NCBI GenBank assembly: GCA_044226535.1
Contig: JBGAGT010000008.1
Span: 124,001-188,000, forward strand
Source: VBCG01 sp044226535
GTDB taxonomy: Bacteria > Pseudomonadota > Gammaproteobacteria > Burkholderiales > Casimicrobiaceae
DNA: 64,000 nucleotides
Direction of reading: 5' to 3'
Below the pieces are notes generated by a model, which worked only from the letters and a program-made list of their open reading frames with translations, was not told the origin of the DNA and searched no databases. Within the stretch, counting starts at the first letter, position 1, and each line of letters starts with the position of its first letter. A program made the position numbers and the translations under genes. Below are positions 20,487 to 29,453 of this stretch, piece by piece.

Positions 20487-21169
20487 GCGGCCACCGCGTC
20501 GAGGGCCAGCACGATGCGCTCCGCGGTCGCCGTGCAGTCGATGCGCCGCTCGCGCGCGAGCGCCTCGACGTCACGCGGCAGCACGCGCGTCGCGACGGGC
20601 GCCACGACGGCCTCGCCGTCGCGCTGCGCGGTACACGAGCGCACCTCGACCACCACGCGTCCCGCTTCGAGCCGCGCCTCGACCGACACGTCGGCGCCGG
20701 TCCGCATGCCTTCGGTGACGGCGCACAGCGCCGCCACCACCAGCTCGACGAAGGCCGCGCGCGCCACGCGCGCATCGCCCGTCGCGCAGCGGGCGCGTCC
20801 CTCGATGCCGCGAAGCGGCCAGTCGTCGCCGGCCAGGTGCATGCATTGCTCGAGCGCCTCCGCCACCGGCACGCTCGCCGCCTCGTCGGGCTGCAGCCGC
20901 TCGAGCACCGCCCGGCAGGCGCTGGACACCGCCTGCGTCTGGCGACGCAGCTGGCCGAGCGACTGCGCGAGCCGCGGATCGGCCTGCGCACCCGCCGCCC
21001 TCAATGCGAGCTCCACCGAGAACTGCAACGCCTGGATCTCGCCCGCGACCGCGTGGCGCATGCTGCCGGCGATGCGGCCGAGCAGCCGGTAGCGGACCGC
21101 CTCGGCCTCGCGCGCCGGCGCATCCGTGCCGAGGGATGCAGCACGGGCCCCGTCGCGCGCCAGGCTCAT
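20483..21169 (-). CDS. Small histidine-kinase-like dimerisation/ATPase-remnant protein
   Basis: A 228-residue soluble protein whose ATG overlaps the stop of the sensor kinase upstream (ATGA). Residues 25-110 form a helical hairpin around LLGRIAGSMRHAVAGEIQALQF, which resembles a DHp helix with a candidate His in SMRH or RHAVAGE. The C-terminal part (AAFVELVVAALCAVTEG, then EVRSCTAQRDG) resembles a shrunken HATPase_c fold lacking clear N and G boxes. It may be a phosphotransfer or regulatory partner of the upstream hybrid kinase. I do not recognise a named family. The function is inferred from context and weak resemblance only. Confidence 0.65.
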   Translation of the reverse strand: MSLARDGARAASLGTDAPAREAEAVRYRLLGRIAGSMRHAVAGEIQALQFSVELALRAAGAQADPRLAQSLGQLRRQTQAVSSACRAVLERLQPDEAASVPVAEALEQCMHLAGDDWPLRGIEGRARCATGDARVARAAFVELVVAALCAVTEGMRTGADVSVEARLEAGRVVVEVRSCTAQRDGEAVVAPVATRVLPRDVEALARERRIDCTATAERIVLALDAVAA

Positions 21170-22737
21170 GCCGGGCGGCGCGAGGCGCCGACCGCGCGCA
21201 GCAACGCGTCGGGGTCGACGGGCTTGACGAGGTGCAGGTCGAAGCCTGCCTCGCGCACGCGCCGCCGGTCCTCGGCCTGGCCGTAGCCGGTCAGCGCGAT
21301 CAGCGTGCGGCCGGCGAGGCCGTCCACCTGCCGGAGCTTGCGCGCGAGCTCGTATCCGGTGACGCCGGGCAGCCCGATGTCCATCAGCACCACGTCGGGC
21401 CGGTAGGACAGCGCCGCATCGTATCCGGCGATACCGTCGTGCACCGCGAGCACGTCGTGGCCCTCGAGCTCGAGCAGCATGGTCAGTGTCGACGCGAAGT
21501 CGCGGTTGTCGTCGACGACCAGCACCCGCAAGCGCGACGCGGGCGTGGCGGCCGCTTTGGTCGCAGGCTCGGCAACGGCCTCTGCAGGTCGCGTGGCGAG
21601 CGAGGACGTCGCGCCCCCGGCCAACGGCAGGCGCACGACGAAGCGGCTGCCCAGCCCGACGCCGTCGCTCTGCGCGGCCACCCTGCCGCCGTGCAGCTCG
21701 ACCATTCGCCTCACCAGCGTGAGCCCGATGCCGAGCCCGCCCTCGGGGCGGTCGAGCGCGCGGTCTCCCTGCACGAAGAGGTCGAACACCTTGTCGATCT
21801 GGGAAGGCGCGAGGCCGATGCCACTGTCCTGCACCTCGATCACCGCCTCGCCACCTTCCCGTCGGACATGCACCGCGATGTCCCCGCCCGCCGAGGTGTA
21901 CTTCGCCGCATTGGTGACGAGGTTGACGATCACCTGCACGATGCGCGTGGCATCCGCCTCGATCTCCACGGCGTCCGGAGGCGTCGAGGCCATGATGCGG
22001 TGCCTGCGCGACTCGACCAGCGCCGAGCAGGCCTCGAGCGCCTGGGTCACCAGCGGCGCCAGGGCGACGCGCTCGCGCTTCAGCACGATCTTGCCGCGCG
22101 TCAGGCGCGCCACGTCGAGGAGGTCGTCGACGAGGCGCGACAGGTGCGAGACCTGGCGATCGAGCATCCCCAGCACGTCGTCGCGCCGCGCTTCCGGGAG
22201 CGCGCGCAGCAATGCCACGCCGTTGACGATGGGCGCGATGGGATTGCGCAGCTCGTGCGAGAGCATCGCCAGGAACTCGTGGAGCTGGCTGGTGCTTTCC
22301 TGCAGCGATTCCATGTGCCGGCGCGCGGTGAGGTCGCGGGTCACCTTGCCATACCCGACCTGCAGCCCCAGGCTGTCGTAGAGCGGCGTGATGGTGACGT
22401 TGGCCCAGAAACGGCCGCCGTCCTTGCGCATGCGCCATCCCTCGTCCTCGACGCGGCCGTTGGCGCGCGCCGCGGCGAGCAGACGCTCGGGCAGGCCGCT
22501 GGCGAGGTCCTCCGGCGTGTAGAAGCGCGAGAAATGCGACCCGACGATCTCCGCGGCCCGGTATCCCTTGATGCGCTCCGCACCGACGTTCCAGGTCGCG
22601 ATGTTGCCCTCGACGTCGAGGATGATGATCGCGTAGTCCTTGACCGCCTCGACCAGCAGCCGGAAAGGCTCGTTGTCGCCGAGGTACAGCGACCGGGCCT
22701 CGGCAGGGACGAGCGAAGGCGGGTTCGGCAGGGTCAT
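21166..22737 (-). CDS. PAS-domain hybrid sensor histidine kinase with receiver domain
   Basis: A 523-residue cytosolic hybrid kinase with no membrane helices. Domains in order: PAS around 30-145 (DYAIIILDVEGNIATWN, ERIKGYRAAEIVGSHFSRF); HisKA with the phosphoacceptor His in FLAMLSHELRNPIAPI; HATPase_c with N box VNLVTNAAKYTSAGG and G1/G2 boxes DSGIGLA and GGLGIGLTLVRRMVELHGG; then a receiver with Asp pair VVDDN, phosphoacceptor in DVVLMDIGLPGVTG, Thr in ALTGYG and Lys in LVKPVDP. The start could also be a GTG 39 nt upstream, but the ATG at 22737 is preferred. The four-base overlap with the next gene indicates a two-gene unit. No response regulator with a DNA-binding domain is adjacent, so output is unknown. 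Confidence 0.93.
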   Translation of the reverse strand: MTLPNPPSLVPAEARSLYLGDNEPFRLLVEAVKDYAIIILDVEGNIATWNVGAERIKGYRAAEIVGSHFSRFYTPEDLASGLPERLLAAARANGRVEDEGWRMRKDGGRFWANVTITPLYDSLGLQVGYGKVTRDLTARRHMESLQESTSQLHEFLAMLSHELRNPIAPIVNGVALLRALPEARRDDVLGMLDRQVSHLSRLVDDLLDVARLTRGKIVLKRERVALAPLVTQALEACSALVESRRHRIMASTPPDAVEIEADATRIVQVIVNLVTNAAKYTSAGGDIAVHVRREGGEAVIEVQDSGIGLAPSQIDKVFDLFVQGDRALDRPEGGLGIGLTLVRRMVELHGGRVAAQSDGVGLGSRFVVRLPLAGGATSSLATRPAEAVAEPATKAAATPASRLRVLVVDDNRDFASTLTMLLELEGHDVLAVHDGIAGYDAALSYRPDVVLMDIGLPGVTGYELARKLRQVDGLAGRTLIALTGYGQAEDRRRVREAGFDLHLVKPVDPDALLRAVGASRRPA

Positions 22738-22989
22738 GGCAGCGGGATGCTTTCGTTTCCCGCGGCTTGGCGCCACGAGTACGCAGGGCGGATGCTAATC
22801 CGGCGCCTTGCACCGATATGTCGGCGAAAGCCTACAAACCGCTGTTTTTTGCGGTCGGATGACGATTTCACGATGCTAGAATCCGCCGCGCCCGGCCGCC
22901 GGGCGGTTCGTCGACTACAACTTTTCGCACGGACGCCCCCCATGCGGAGCCGTGCTCGAACCGTCTTTCCCTTCATATATCCCGCATAC

Positions 22990-23604
22990 ATGGCCCACGA
23001 TCCCGATTCCCGCCCCCGGCTTCCGCCGCAGCGGCTCCGCGCGATTCCGCAGTTGCTGTTCATGAGCCGCTGGCTGCAGCTTCCGCTGTACCTTGGCCTG
23101 ATCGTCGCGCAGGGCGTTTACGTCTACTACTTCATGCTCGAGCTGCTGCACCTCGTCGAGGCGGCGTTCGGCCATCGCGAAGCGATCGACGCGATCATGC
23201 GCAACGTGACGCCTCCCGGGTCGGCGGCGGTGACCAACCCCGAGACCATGGTGATGCTGGTGGTGCTCGGCCTGATCGACGTGGTGATGATCTCCAACCT
23301 CCTGATCATGGTCATCGTCGGCGGCTACGAGACCTTCATCTCGCGCATGCGCCTCGAGGAACATCCCGACCAGCCCGAGTGGCTTTCGCACGTGAACGCG
23401 TCGGTGCTCAAGGTCAAGCTCGCCACGGCGATCATCGGCATCTCGTCGATCCACCTTCTGAAGACCTTCATCAACGCCGATTCGTACTCGGAGAAGACGC
23501 TGGTCTTCCAGACGGTGATCCACATCGCCTTCCTGCTCTCGGCGCTGGCGATCGCCGCCGTCGATCGCATCCTGCCCGCACCGGCGCGCGACGGGCAGCA
23601 CTGA
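22990..23604 (+). CDS. UPF0114 (YqhA) family membrane protein
   Basis: A 204-residue inner-membrane protein with four predicted helices, matching the UPF0114/YqhA family. Conserved parts are SRWLQLPLYLGLIVAQGVYV, VMISNLLIMVIVGGYETFIS and NASVLKVKLATAIIGISSIHLLKTF. The family has no established biochemical role, and the long positively charged loop after helix 3 is typical. The ATG at 22990 is preferred over an in-frame ATG at 22942, which would add 16 basic residues. Even so, the N-terminus (~30 residues before the first helix) is longer than in E. coli YqhA. It is divergent from the sensor kinase across about 250 bp. Confidence 0.85.
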   Translation: MAHDPDSRPRLPPQRLRAIPQLLFMSRWLQLPLYLGLIVAQGVYVYYFMLELLHLVEAAFGHREAIDAIMRNVTPPGSAAVTNPETMVMLVVLGLIDVVMISNLLIMVIVGGYETFISRMRLEEHPDQPEWLSHVNASVLKVKLATAIIGISSIHLLKTFINADSYSEKTLVFQTVIHIAFLLSALAIAAVDRILPAPARDGQH

Positions 23605-23629
23605 GCGCGCAGGCACGGCGACGCCCGGC

Positions 23630-23707
23630 TCAGTGGAAGAAGAGATAGACGATCGCCAGCACCACGACCGGCACGCCCAGCAGCCAAGCCACGAAGTACT
23701 TGCCCAT
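23630..23707 (-). CDS. 25-residue single-helix membrane miniprotein
   Basis: A very short ORF: Met-Gly-Lys-Tyr, then a hydrophobic helix (WLLGVPVVVLAIVYLFF) ending in His. What makes it credible is a textbook Shine-Dalgarno sequence, GGAGGAG, seven bases before the ATG at 23707, much stronger than those of most neighbours. One positive charge before the helix suits an N-in, C-out single-pass peptide. Similar tiny hydrophobic proteins are annotated in proteobacteria, but I cannot name a family or function. It converges on the UPF0114 gene, 25 bp away. Confidence 0.6.
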   Translation of the reverse strand: MGKYFVAWLLGVPVVVLAIVYLFFH

Positions 23708-23958
23708 GTTCCGCTCCTCCGAGGTGAACGGCGCAATGCCGTTGGTGGATCGAAGTGTGGACAAATCGGTGCCGCCGTTCCGTCGGCGCGGCCGCGAAAG
23801 ATGCGTCGGCGACGGCCACGTCCGGGTGTAGGTGCAAGGCTGTAGGCGTTGCGGCGGCGCGGTGCATGCGCATGGCGCCAAGGAGCGCGAACGCGCCGTG
23901 CGTGCCGCTCACGGAAGGACTACAATGCGCGCCTCGACCACCGCCGGACCAAGGACCC

Positions 23959-24381
23959 ATGAACCGGAACCTCGCCTGGAAGCGCCTGATCATCGCGATC
24001 GCGGGCATGTTGATGATCTCGGCCTGCGCGACGCAGCCGCAGACCACGATCACCTACTACGGCACCATCGAGAACATCCAGATGCAACGCGAGGGCCAGT
24101 CGGGCCCGATCAACGTCGGGTCGGTGCTGGGCGGGATCGCCGGCGCGGTCATCGGCTACCAGTTCGGCGGCGGCGTGGGCCAGGGCTTGCTGACGGCCGC
24201 CGGCGCCGTGGGCGGCGCGCTGGCGGGGAACGCCATCCAGCGCAGCCAGGAACGCGACCGCTACACCATCATCGTGCGCCTCGACAACGGCGGGACGCTG
24301 TCGCTGTCCGAGGTGGACGAGGGACAGCTGCGCGTCGGCGACCGCGTTCGCGTGGTCAACAACCGCGTCTATCGCGTCTAG
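23959..24381 (+). CDS. Glycine-zipper outer-membrane lipoprotein (SlyB-like)
   Basis: A 140-residue lipoprotein. The signal peptide ends in a lipobox (LMISAC) with the lipidated Cys at residue 23. The middle (residues 53-95) is a glycine-zipper two-helix hairpin: VLGGIAGAVIGYQFGGGVGQ, then GAVGGALAGNAI. The C-terminal ~45 residues form a small beta domain (IIVRLDNGGTLSLSEV) as in SlyB and PcP-type lipoproteins. These sit in the outer membrane and support envelope integrity, but no specific role is shown here. The ATG at 23959 follows CAAGGACC. It lies 46 bp before the cytochrome gene on the same strand. Confidence 0.88.
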   Translation: MNRNLAWKRLIIAIAGMLMISACATQPQTTITYYGTIENIQMQREGQSGPINVGSVLGGIAGAVIGYQFGGGVGQGLLTAAGAVGGALAGNAIQRSQERDRYTIIVRLDNGGTLSLSEVDEGQLRVGDRVRVVNNRVYRV

Positions 24382-24427
24382 GCGGCCTGCCGTCCAGCGC
24401 GTGGCGGATGGAACGCGCCTCGTTGCG

Positions 24428-25306
24428 ATGACCGAGGGCGTCGCCGCGGCGAGCACTGCGCGCGGTCTCGCGCTCGCGTTGGTGCTCGTGCCGGCGATCG
24501 CGGCCGCGCTGCTGGGCGCACCCGCAGCCGCGCAGCCCGCGCAGGCCCCGCTCACGGTTCCCGCCGCGTCGAGCATCCCGGCCGGGGAGCTCGGCGACGC
24601 GATCCGGCTCGGCCAGCGCATCGTCAACGACACGCCCAACGCGGCGGCGGCCTTCGTCGGCAACGGCCTCGCCTGCAGCCAGTGCCATATCGGCGCGGGT
24701 ACCGTCGCCTGGGCCGCACCCTTCGCGGGCCTGCCGGGCCTGTTCCCCGAGTACCGCGCGCGCACCGGGCGCGTCGAGACGCTGGAGGAGCGCATCAACG
24801 ACTGCTTCCTGCGCTCGATGAACGGAAAGCCGCTGCCCGCCTACGGCCCCGAGATGATCGGGCTGCTCGCCTACATCGGCTGGCTGTCGCAGGGCGTTCC
24901 GGCCGGCAGCGAGGTCAAGGGACGCGGGTTCCAGGCCCTCGCGGCGACAACCCCGCCCGACGCGGCCAACGGCAAGGCGCTGTATGCCGCTCGCTGCAGC
25001 GCCTGCCATGGCGCCGACGGCCAAGGGATACGCGGCGGCGGTCGCGGCTACACCTTTCCGCCGCTGTGGGGACACGACAGCTTCAACAATGGCGCGGGCA
25101 TGTCGCGCATCTCCATCGCCGCTGCGTTCATCCAGGCCAAGATGCCCCTCGGGGCTGGCGGGACGTTGACCACGCAGCAGGCCTACGACATCGCCGCCTA
25201 CGTGACCTCGCAGCCGCGCCCGGTGTTCCCGGCCGCCTCGCGCGATTGGCCGAAGGACGATGCGCCGGCCGACGCCACCACCGGCAGGCGCGCCGCCCCG
25301 CGATAA
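24428..25306 (+). CDS. Dihaem c-type cytochrome, TsdA-like (thiosulfate dehydrogenase family)
   Basis: A 292-residue exported protein with a signal peptide (ALALVLVPAIAAALLG, then AAAQPAQA) and two haem-binding CxxCH sites: CSQCH in the first domain and CSACH in the second. Between them, RINDCFLRSMNGKPLP matches the TsdA family segment whose Cys is the unusual distal haem ligand in thiosulfate dehydrogenase. The second domain holds GKALYAARCSACHGADGQG. TsdA oxidises thiosulfate to tetrathionate in the periplasm. The enzyme assignment is probable, not certain, since related dihaem cytochromes serve other pathways. A GTG at 24401 could add nine residues. No sox genes lie nearby. Confidence 0.8.
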   Translation: MTEGVAAASTARGLALALVLVPAIAAALLGAPAAAQPAQAPLTVPAASSIPAGELGDAIRLGQRIVNDTPNAAAAFVGNGLACSQCHIGAGTVAWAAPFAGLPGLFPEYRARTGRVETLEERINDCFLRSMNGKPLPAYGPEMIGLLAYIGWLSQGVPAGSEVKGRGFQALAATTPPDAANGKALYAARCSACHGADGQGIRGGGRGYTFPPLWGHDSFNNGAGMSRISIAAAFIQAKMPLGAGGTLTTQQAYDIAAYVTSQPRPVFPAASRDWPKDDAPADATTGRRAAPR

Positions 25307-25318
25307 CGAGGCGCCCGA

Positions 25319-26758
25319 TCAGGTGCCTTTGGTCGTGTTGCGTGAAAACGGCCCGCGCGGATTCCCGCGGCCCGGGGTACCCGACCTCGCGTCGTGCGGG
25401 CGGCCACGTCGCGGATCCGCGCGCTGCGACGTCGGCTTGATCTCGCCGTCGCGATGACGTGCGCGAGGCGCGCCGGCCGGCGCGTGGCCCCGAGCCCCGG
25501 CGGAAGCATGGCCGCGAGCTCCCGAGGGTGCGTGGCCGCGTGCGCCGGCAGGCGCATGTCCACGCCCCGTGGACGGATGACCGCGCCCCGCGGGTGATTT
25601 CGACGGCGCACGCGGGTCCGGCTCGAAGCCGTCGAGGACCTCGCTGCGAATGGTCTTGCGGATCAGCCGCTCGATGTCGCGGAGGTATTCGCGTTCCTCG
25701 CCGGACACCAGCGAGATCGCCTGCCCCGACGCGCCCGCGCGGCCCGTCCGCCCGATGCGGTGGACGTAATCCTCCGGCACGTTGGGCAGGTCGAAGTTGA
25801 CGACGTGCGGGAGCTCCGCGATGTCGATGCCGCGCGCGGCGATGTCGGTCGCGACCAGCACGCGGATGTCGCCGTCCTTGAACTGCGAGAGCGCCCGATT
25901 GCGGTTGTTCTGGCTCTTGTTGCCGTGGATCGCCAGCGCGTCGATGCCGTCGGCATTGAGGTTTCGCGTCAGCTTGTCGGCGCCGTGCTTGGTGCGCGTG
26001 AACACCAGCACCTGGCGCCAGTCGTTGCGGCCGATCAGCATCGACAGGAGCTCGGGCTTGCGCGCCTGGTCGACCGGGTGCACGACCTGGTCGATGACGT
26101 CGACGGTCGCGTTCGCCGCGCCGACCTCGATGGTCAGCGGGCGGTCGAGCAACGAATGCGCGAGATCCCTGATCTCCTTCGAGAAGGTGGCGGAGAACAG
26201 GAGGTTCTGCCGCACCTTCGGCAACAGCGCCATCACGCGGCGGATGTCGCGCACGAAGCCCATGTCCAGCATGCGGTCGGCCTCGTCGAGGACGAACATC
26301 TCGACGCGCGACAGGTCGACGTTGCCCTGCTGCTGGTGGTCGAGCAGGCGGCCCGGGGTCGCCACCACGATGTCCACGCCGCGGCGGAGGATGGCCGACT
26401 GGCGGTTGATGTTCTCGCCGCCGATGACGATGGTGGAGCTGAACGGCAGGTGCCTGCCGTAGTCCTTCACCGAGGTCTCGACCTGCACGGCGAGCTCGCG
26501 CGTCGGCACCAGGATCAGCACACGCACCGCGCGCCGGCCGTGGCCTGCCTTCGGACGTGCCTCGGCGCCCAGCCGTTGCAGGATGGGCAGCACGAAGCCG
26601 GCGGTCTTGCCGGTGCCGGTCTGCGCGGCGGCGAGGATGTCGCTGCCGGTCAGCACGGCGGGAATGGCCTTCGCCTGGATGGGCGTCGGGATGGAATAGC
26701 CTTGGTCGGCGACCGCGCGCAACAGCGCATCGGCGAGGCCGAGATTGGAAAAGGTCAT
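25319..26758 (-). CDS. rhlE: DEAD-box RNA helicase RhlE
   Basis: A 479-residue ATP-dependent RNA helicase. Motifs in order: Q motif GYSIPTPIQAKAIP, motif I AAAQTGTGKTAGF, PTRELAVQ, motif II DEAD in FVLDEADRMLDMGF, motif III SATFS, then the second RecA domain with VLVATDIAARGIDIAELP and HRIGRTGRAG. The RhlE branch is indicated by the short N-terminus (Phe at residue 3, as in the family's F-x-x-L start) and a basic C-terminal tail. Residues 391-429 contain five imperfect RGHAPAGA repeats, probably a disordered RNA-binding tail. RhlE works in ribosome maturation and mRNA turnover. It is transcribed alone; the cytochrome gene converges 12 bp away. Confidence 0.95.
   Translation of the reverse strand: MTFSNLGLADALLRAVADQGYSIPTPIQAKAIPAVLTGSDILAAAQTGTGKTAGFVLPILQRLGAEARPKAGHGRRAVRVLILVPTRELAVQVETSVKDYGRHLPFSSTIVIGGENINRQSAILRRGVDIVVATPGRLLDHQQQGNVDLSRVEMFVLDEADRMLDMGFVRDIRRVMALLPKVRQNLLFSATFSKEIRDLAHSLLDRPLTIEVGAANATVDVIDQVVHPVDQARKPELLSMLIGRNDWRQVLVFTRTKHGADKLTRNLNADGIDALAIHGNKSQNNRNRALSQFKDGDIRVLVATDIAARGIDIAELPHVVNFDLPNVPEDYVHRIGRTGRAGASGQAISLVSGEEREYLRDIERLIRKTIRSEVLDGFEPDPRAPSKSPAGRGHPSTGRGHAPAGARGHAPSGARGHASAGARGHAPAGAPRARHRDGEIKPTSQRADPRRGRPHDARSGTPGRGNPRGPFSRNTTKGT
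25472..25588 (-). repeat. 24-bp coding tandem repeat in rhlE
   Basis: Five imperfect copies of a 24-bp unit encode R-G-H-A-P/S-A/S-G-A near the C-terminus of RhlE (residues 391-429). Arg-Gly-rich repeats are common in RNA helicase tails. Copy number is likely to vary between strains. Confidence 0.85.
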
Positions 26759-26939
26759 GAATACTCGAACGTATGCCCGGCCATACGCGCCTTGCGGAGC
26801 GGCCAGTCATAGCCAAACGGATGGGACTGCGAGGTCGGAAGCGACTGCGGCAAGGGGACTGGAACAAGCGCCGCAGGCCGAATGATACACCAAAGCCGGG
26901 ATATTGCTCTCCCGGCTACGGCAGCATTGCGTACGCCGG

Positions 26940-29453
26940 CTACAGGAACGACGCGTACAGCGAGAACCGATACGAGTTCGCGCGCGCCCCTGAACGGTAC
27001 GTGGATGGCATCGCGCCGAAGCTCCCGGCGGCCTCGTAGGAACTCTTCGCGGAACCTCCGGCGTCGTAGCCGGTGCCGTAGCTGTTGCTGCTCGGCTCGT
27101 AGACCAGCCAGTACGTGCCCGCCGGCAGGCTTACCTTGGAGGTCACATCGCGCGTGTTCCATCCAGTCGACGGGCTGAACGCCGCGGTGGAGGCCTTCAG
27201 CGCGCCGGGATAGCCCCCGTTGTCGTCGTAGATCGCGAGGTAGAGCGTTCCGCCGGATTTCTTCGTGTAGATGCTGAGGCTCTGGATCGTCGCGGCACGG
27301 GGAAGGCTCACCTTGTACGCCAGCAGCACGCCCGCGTCGTTGGACGACGTCGACGACAGCACGGCGGTGCTGCCGACCGTGAACGGCGCCGGCGCAGACG
27401 CCGTCACCATCACGCTCGCCGTTCCATGCACGCCGGCACTCGAGGCGTCGACCACATAGGGACCCCCGGCCGAGGAGCCTGCCGTGAATACGCCGGCGGC
27501 GTTGACGGTGCCGCCGCCGGACACGGTCCAGCCGAACGCGGGTTGCGCCGCGAGCGGCGCCCCGAACTGGTCCGCCGCTGCGGCGGCGAAGGCCTGCGTC
27601 GCGCCCGTCGACACCGATGCGCTTGCCGGCGTCACCATGATCGTGCTCGTGGTCGGCGTGACGGTCACCGTCACCGCGCTGGTTGCGGTGAGGTTGCCGC
27701 CATCGCGGATCGTCACCTGGAAGGCGTAGGTCCCCACCTTGGTGAACGTCGCGACGACGGATTTCGCCGCGTTAGTGCCGTTGGCCGAGAACGTGACCGG
27801 CGCGGGCGGGGATCCGGTGGTCGCCCAAGTATATGTCAAGCCGGCTTCACCGCCGTCGTCCGCGCCGAGCACGCTCAGCGTCGCCGTGCGCCCCGCAACC
27901 GGCGACGGGTCGGCGCGCGCCGCGGTCGCCACCGTGGGCGCAGCATTCGCGGCGCCGCCGACGGTGAGCGTGGCGTAGAGGGACTCGTCGGGACTCGGCG
28001 ATGCGCCGGAAGGGAACGCGGCCGGCGGCGCGCCGAATGCATAGCCTGCGACCACGTAGGGGCTCGCGCCGGGCGCATAGGCCACGCCGGCGGAGTTGCT
28101 GTTGGTCTGCCACATCAGCCAGTAATTGCCGGGGGCCAATACCACGGGCGACTGGACGTTCTGGGTGTTCCAGCCGGCCACCGGCGTGAACGCGGCCGTC
28201 TGCGCGCGCAACGCTCCGGGATAGTTGCCCTTGTCGTCGTAGATCGACAACCTGGCCGATCCCGCGGCGGCCTTGAAGTAGATGCTGAGGCTCGTGAGGG
28301 TCGCGGCCTGGCCCAGCGAGGCCTTGATGCCCTGGAGGGTGTTGGCATCACCCCGCCCTTGGCTGCCGAGCACGTTCTTCTGCCCGATGGTGATGGCGCT
28401 GCCGTCCACGATCGTGACCGTGGCCGTGCTCGGGGTTCCCAGCGTGGCGCCACCGGTCGGGCTTGCGAGGTTCACGGTGAACGCCTCGTTCGGCTCGGCG
28501 GTTCCATCGACGAGTATGGGCACGGAAAACGTCTTCGCGGCCGTGTCCCCCGCGGCCCACGAAAGATTGCCGATCGTCGTGGTGTAGTCCTGGTCCGGGA
28601 GCGCGCTGCCCGCACTCGTCGAATAGCTGATGCCTACCGCGCCGGCCGAGCCTCCCGACCGCACCGCGGATATCTGCACGCTTCCCGCGGGTTCGTTGAC
28701 GGTGTACGAGGAGGCGCTCAGCGAGATGCTTCCGGAGCCCGCAGGCGGCGGCGTCGCCTGGCCGCCATCGGTCGCGGTGACGCTGGTGAATCCGTAGTCG
28801 CGATTGACGCCCGACCCGTTCTGCAGGAACGCCCCGATGCCCGGGTTCCCGCCGGAGAACGTGCTGTCGGAGACTTGCAGCTTCTGCACGCCGTTGATAT
28901 AGGCGGTGATGACCTTGCCGCTGATGCTGCAGGCGATGGTATCGCCGTCGCGCAACGCCATGGCGGTCCCGCCACGACTGTCCAGCAGCGTGAAGTCGCC
29001 GAGGGGTCCATTCCACCTCACGACCTGGACATAGGCGTTGGCGGAACTGCGCGCGCTGAAGTTGCACTCATAGCCCGTGCTGCTGTTGGGACTCAGCGTG
29101 CTGCGCAGGCGGATCTCGAGTTCCTCGAAGATGCTGTCGTTCTGGTTGAGCGTCCTGACCGTCGCCTGCACCGTCTGGTCCGGCCCCCAGGTCCCGGCGA
29201 GCAGGGCGATCGAATCATCGTAGACGCTCTGGCTCGTCCCGGGTTGCAATCCGAAGGCGAAATTGCCGACGGACTGGAAGTCCGTCCAGGCGAGACCCGC
29301 GGACTTCCCGCCCATCCAGGCACCGCCCTCCTGCAGGGGATTTTCGGCGACCGGAAAGGTCGTGCTGTAGCTCGCGCCCCACGACGCTCCGGAACTGCAC
29401 AGGGAAAGCAGCGCGGAGGCGGTGACGACGGCAAGCAGGCGGAACGGGAGCAT
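26940..29453 (-). CDS. Large secreted modular beta-sandwich protein (Calx-beta, PKD-like, duplicated C-terminal module)
   Basis: An 837-residue exported protein. The ATG at 29453 is favoured over one six bases upstream because GCGGAG then stands at proper distance. After a signal peptide (LLAVVTASALLSL) come a LamG-like domain (~30-225), a Calx-beta domain (~243-352, SISLSASSYTVNEPAGSV to PNEAFTVNL), a first copy of a ~140-residue module (~356-497), a PKD-like domain (~507-600), a Big-like domain (~606-685) and a second copy of the module ending at the C-terminus. The modules share SLSIYFK/SLSIYTK, IYDDKGNYPGAL/IYDDNGGYPGAL and GNYWLMW/GTYWLVY. No catalytic motif is visible; adhesion or carbohydrate binding is a guess. 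No sorting signal or anchor is seen at the C-terminus. Confidence 0.75.
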   Translation of the reverse strand: MLPFRLLAVVTASALLSLCSSGASWGASYSTTFPVAENPLQEGGAWMGGKSAGLAWTDFQSVGNFAFGLQPGTSQSVYDDSIALLAGTWGPDQTVQATVRTLNQNDSIFEELEIRLRSTLSPNSSTGYECNFSARSSANAYVQVVRWNGPLGDFTLLDSRGGTAMALRDGDTIACSISGKVITAYINGVQKLQVSDSTFSGGNPGIGAFLQNGSGVNRDYGFTSVTATDGGQATPPPAGSGSISLSASSYTVNEPAGSVQISAVRSGGSAGAVGISYSTSAGSALPDQDYTTTIGNLSWAAGDTAAKTFSVPILVDGTAEPNEAFTVNLASPTGGATLGTPSTATVTIVDGSAITIGQKNVLGSQGRGDANTLQGIKASLGQAATLTSLSIYFKAAAGSARLSIYDDKGNYPGALRAQTAAFTPVAGWNTQNVQSPVVLAPGNYWLMWQTNSNSAGVAYAPGASPYVVAGYAFGAPPAAFPSGASPSPDESLYATLTVGGAANAAPTVATAARADPSPVAGRTATLSVLGADDGGEAGLTYTWATTGSPPAPVTFSANGTNAAKSVVATFTKVGTYAFQVTIRDGGNLTATSAVTVTVTPTTSTIMVTPASASVSTGATQAFAAAAADQFGAPLAAQPAFGWTVSGGGTVNAAGVFTAGSSAGGPYVVDASSAGVHGTASVMVTASAPAPFTVGSTAVLSSTSSNDAGVLLAYKVSLPRAATIQSLSIYTKKSGGTLYLAIYDDNGGYPGALKASTAAFSPSTGWNTRDVTSKVSLPAGTYWLVYEPSSNSYGTGYDAGGSAKSSYEAAGSFGAMPSTYRSGARANSYRFSLYASFL
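26943..27386 (-). repeat. Duplicated protein module, copy B
   Basis: This stretch encodes the C-terminal ~148 residues of the secreted protein. It is homologous to copy A at 27969-28394, with IYDDNGGYPGALKASTAAF and GTYWLVYEPSSNS as the strongest matches. The two copies are separated by PKD-like and Big-like domains. Confidence 0.8.
27969..28394 (-). repeat. Duplicated protein module, copy A
   Basis: This stretch encodes residues ~356-497 of the secreted protein. It aligns with copy B (26943-27386) over its whole length at roughly 40% identity by eye, sharing YPGAL, AFxPxxGWNT and the P-G-x-Y-W-L block. It is an internal domain duplication, too diverged to be a recent DNA repeat. Confidence 0.8.
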
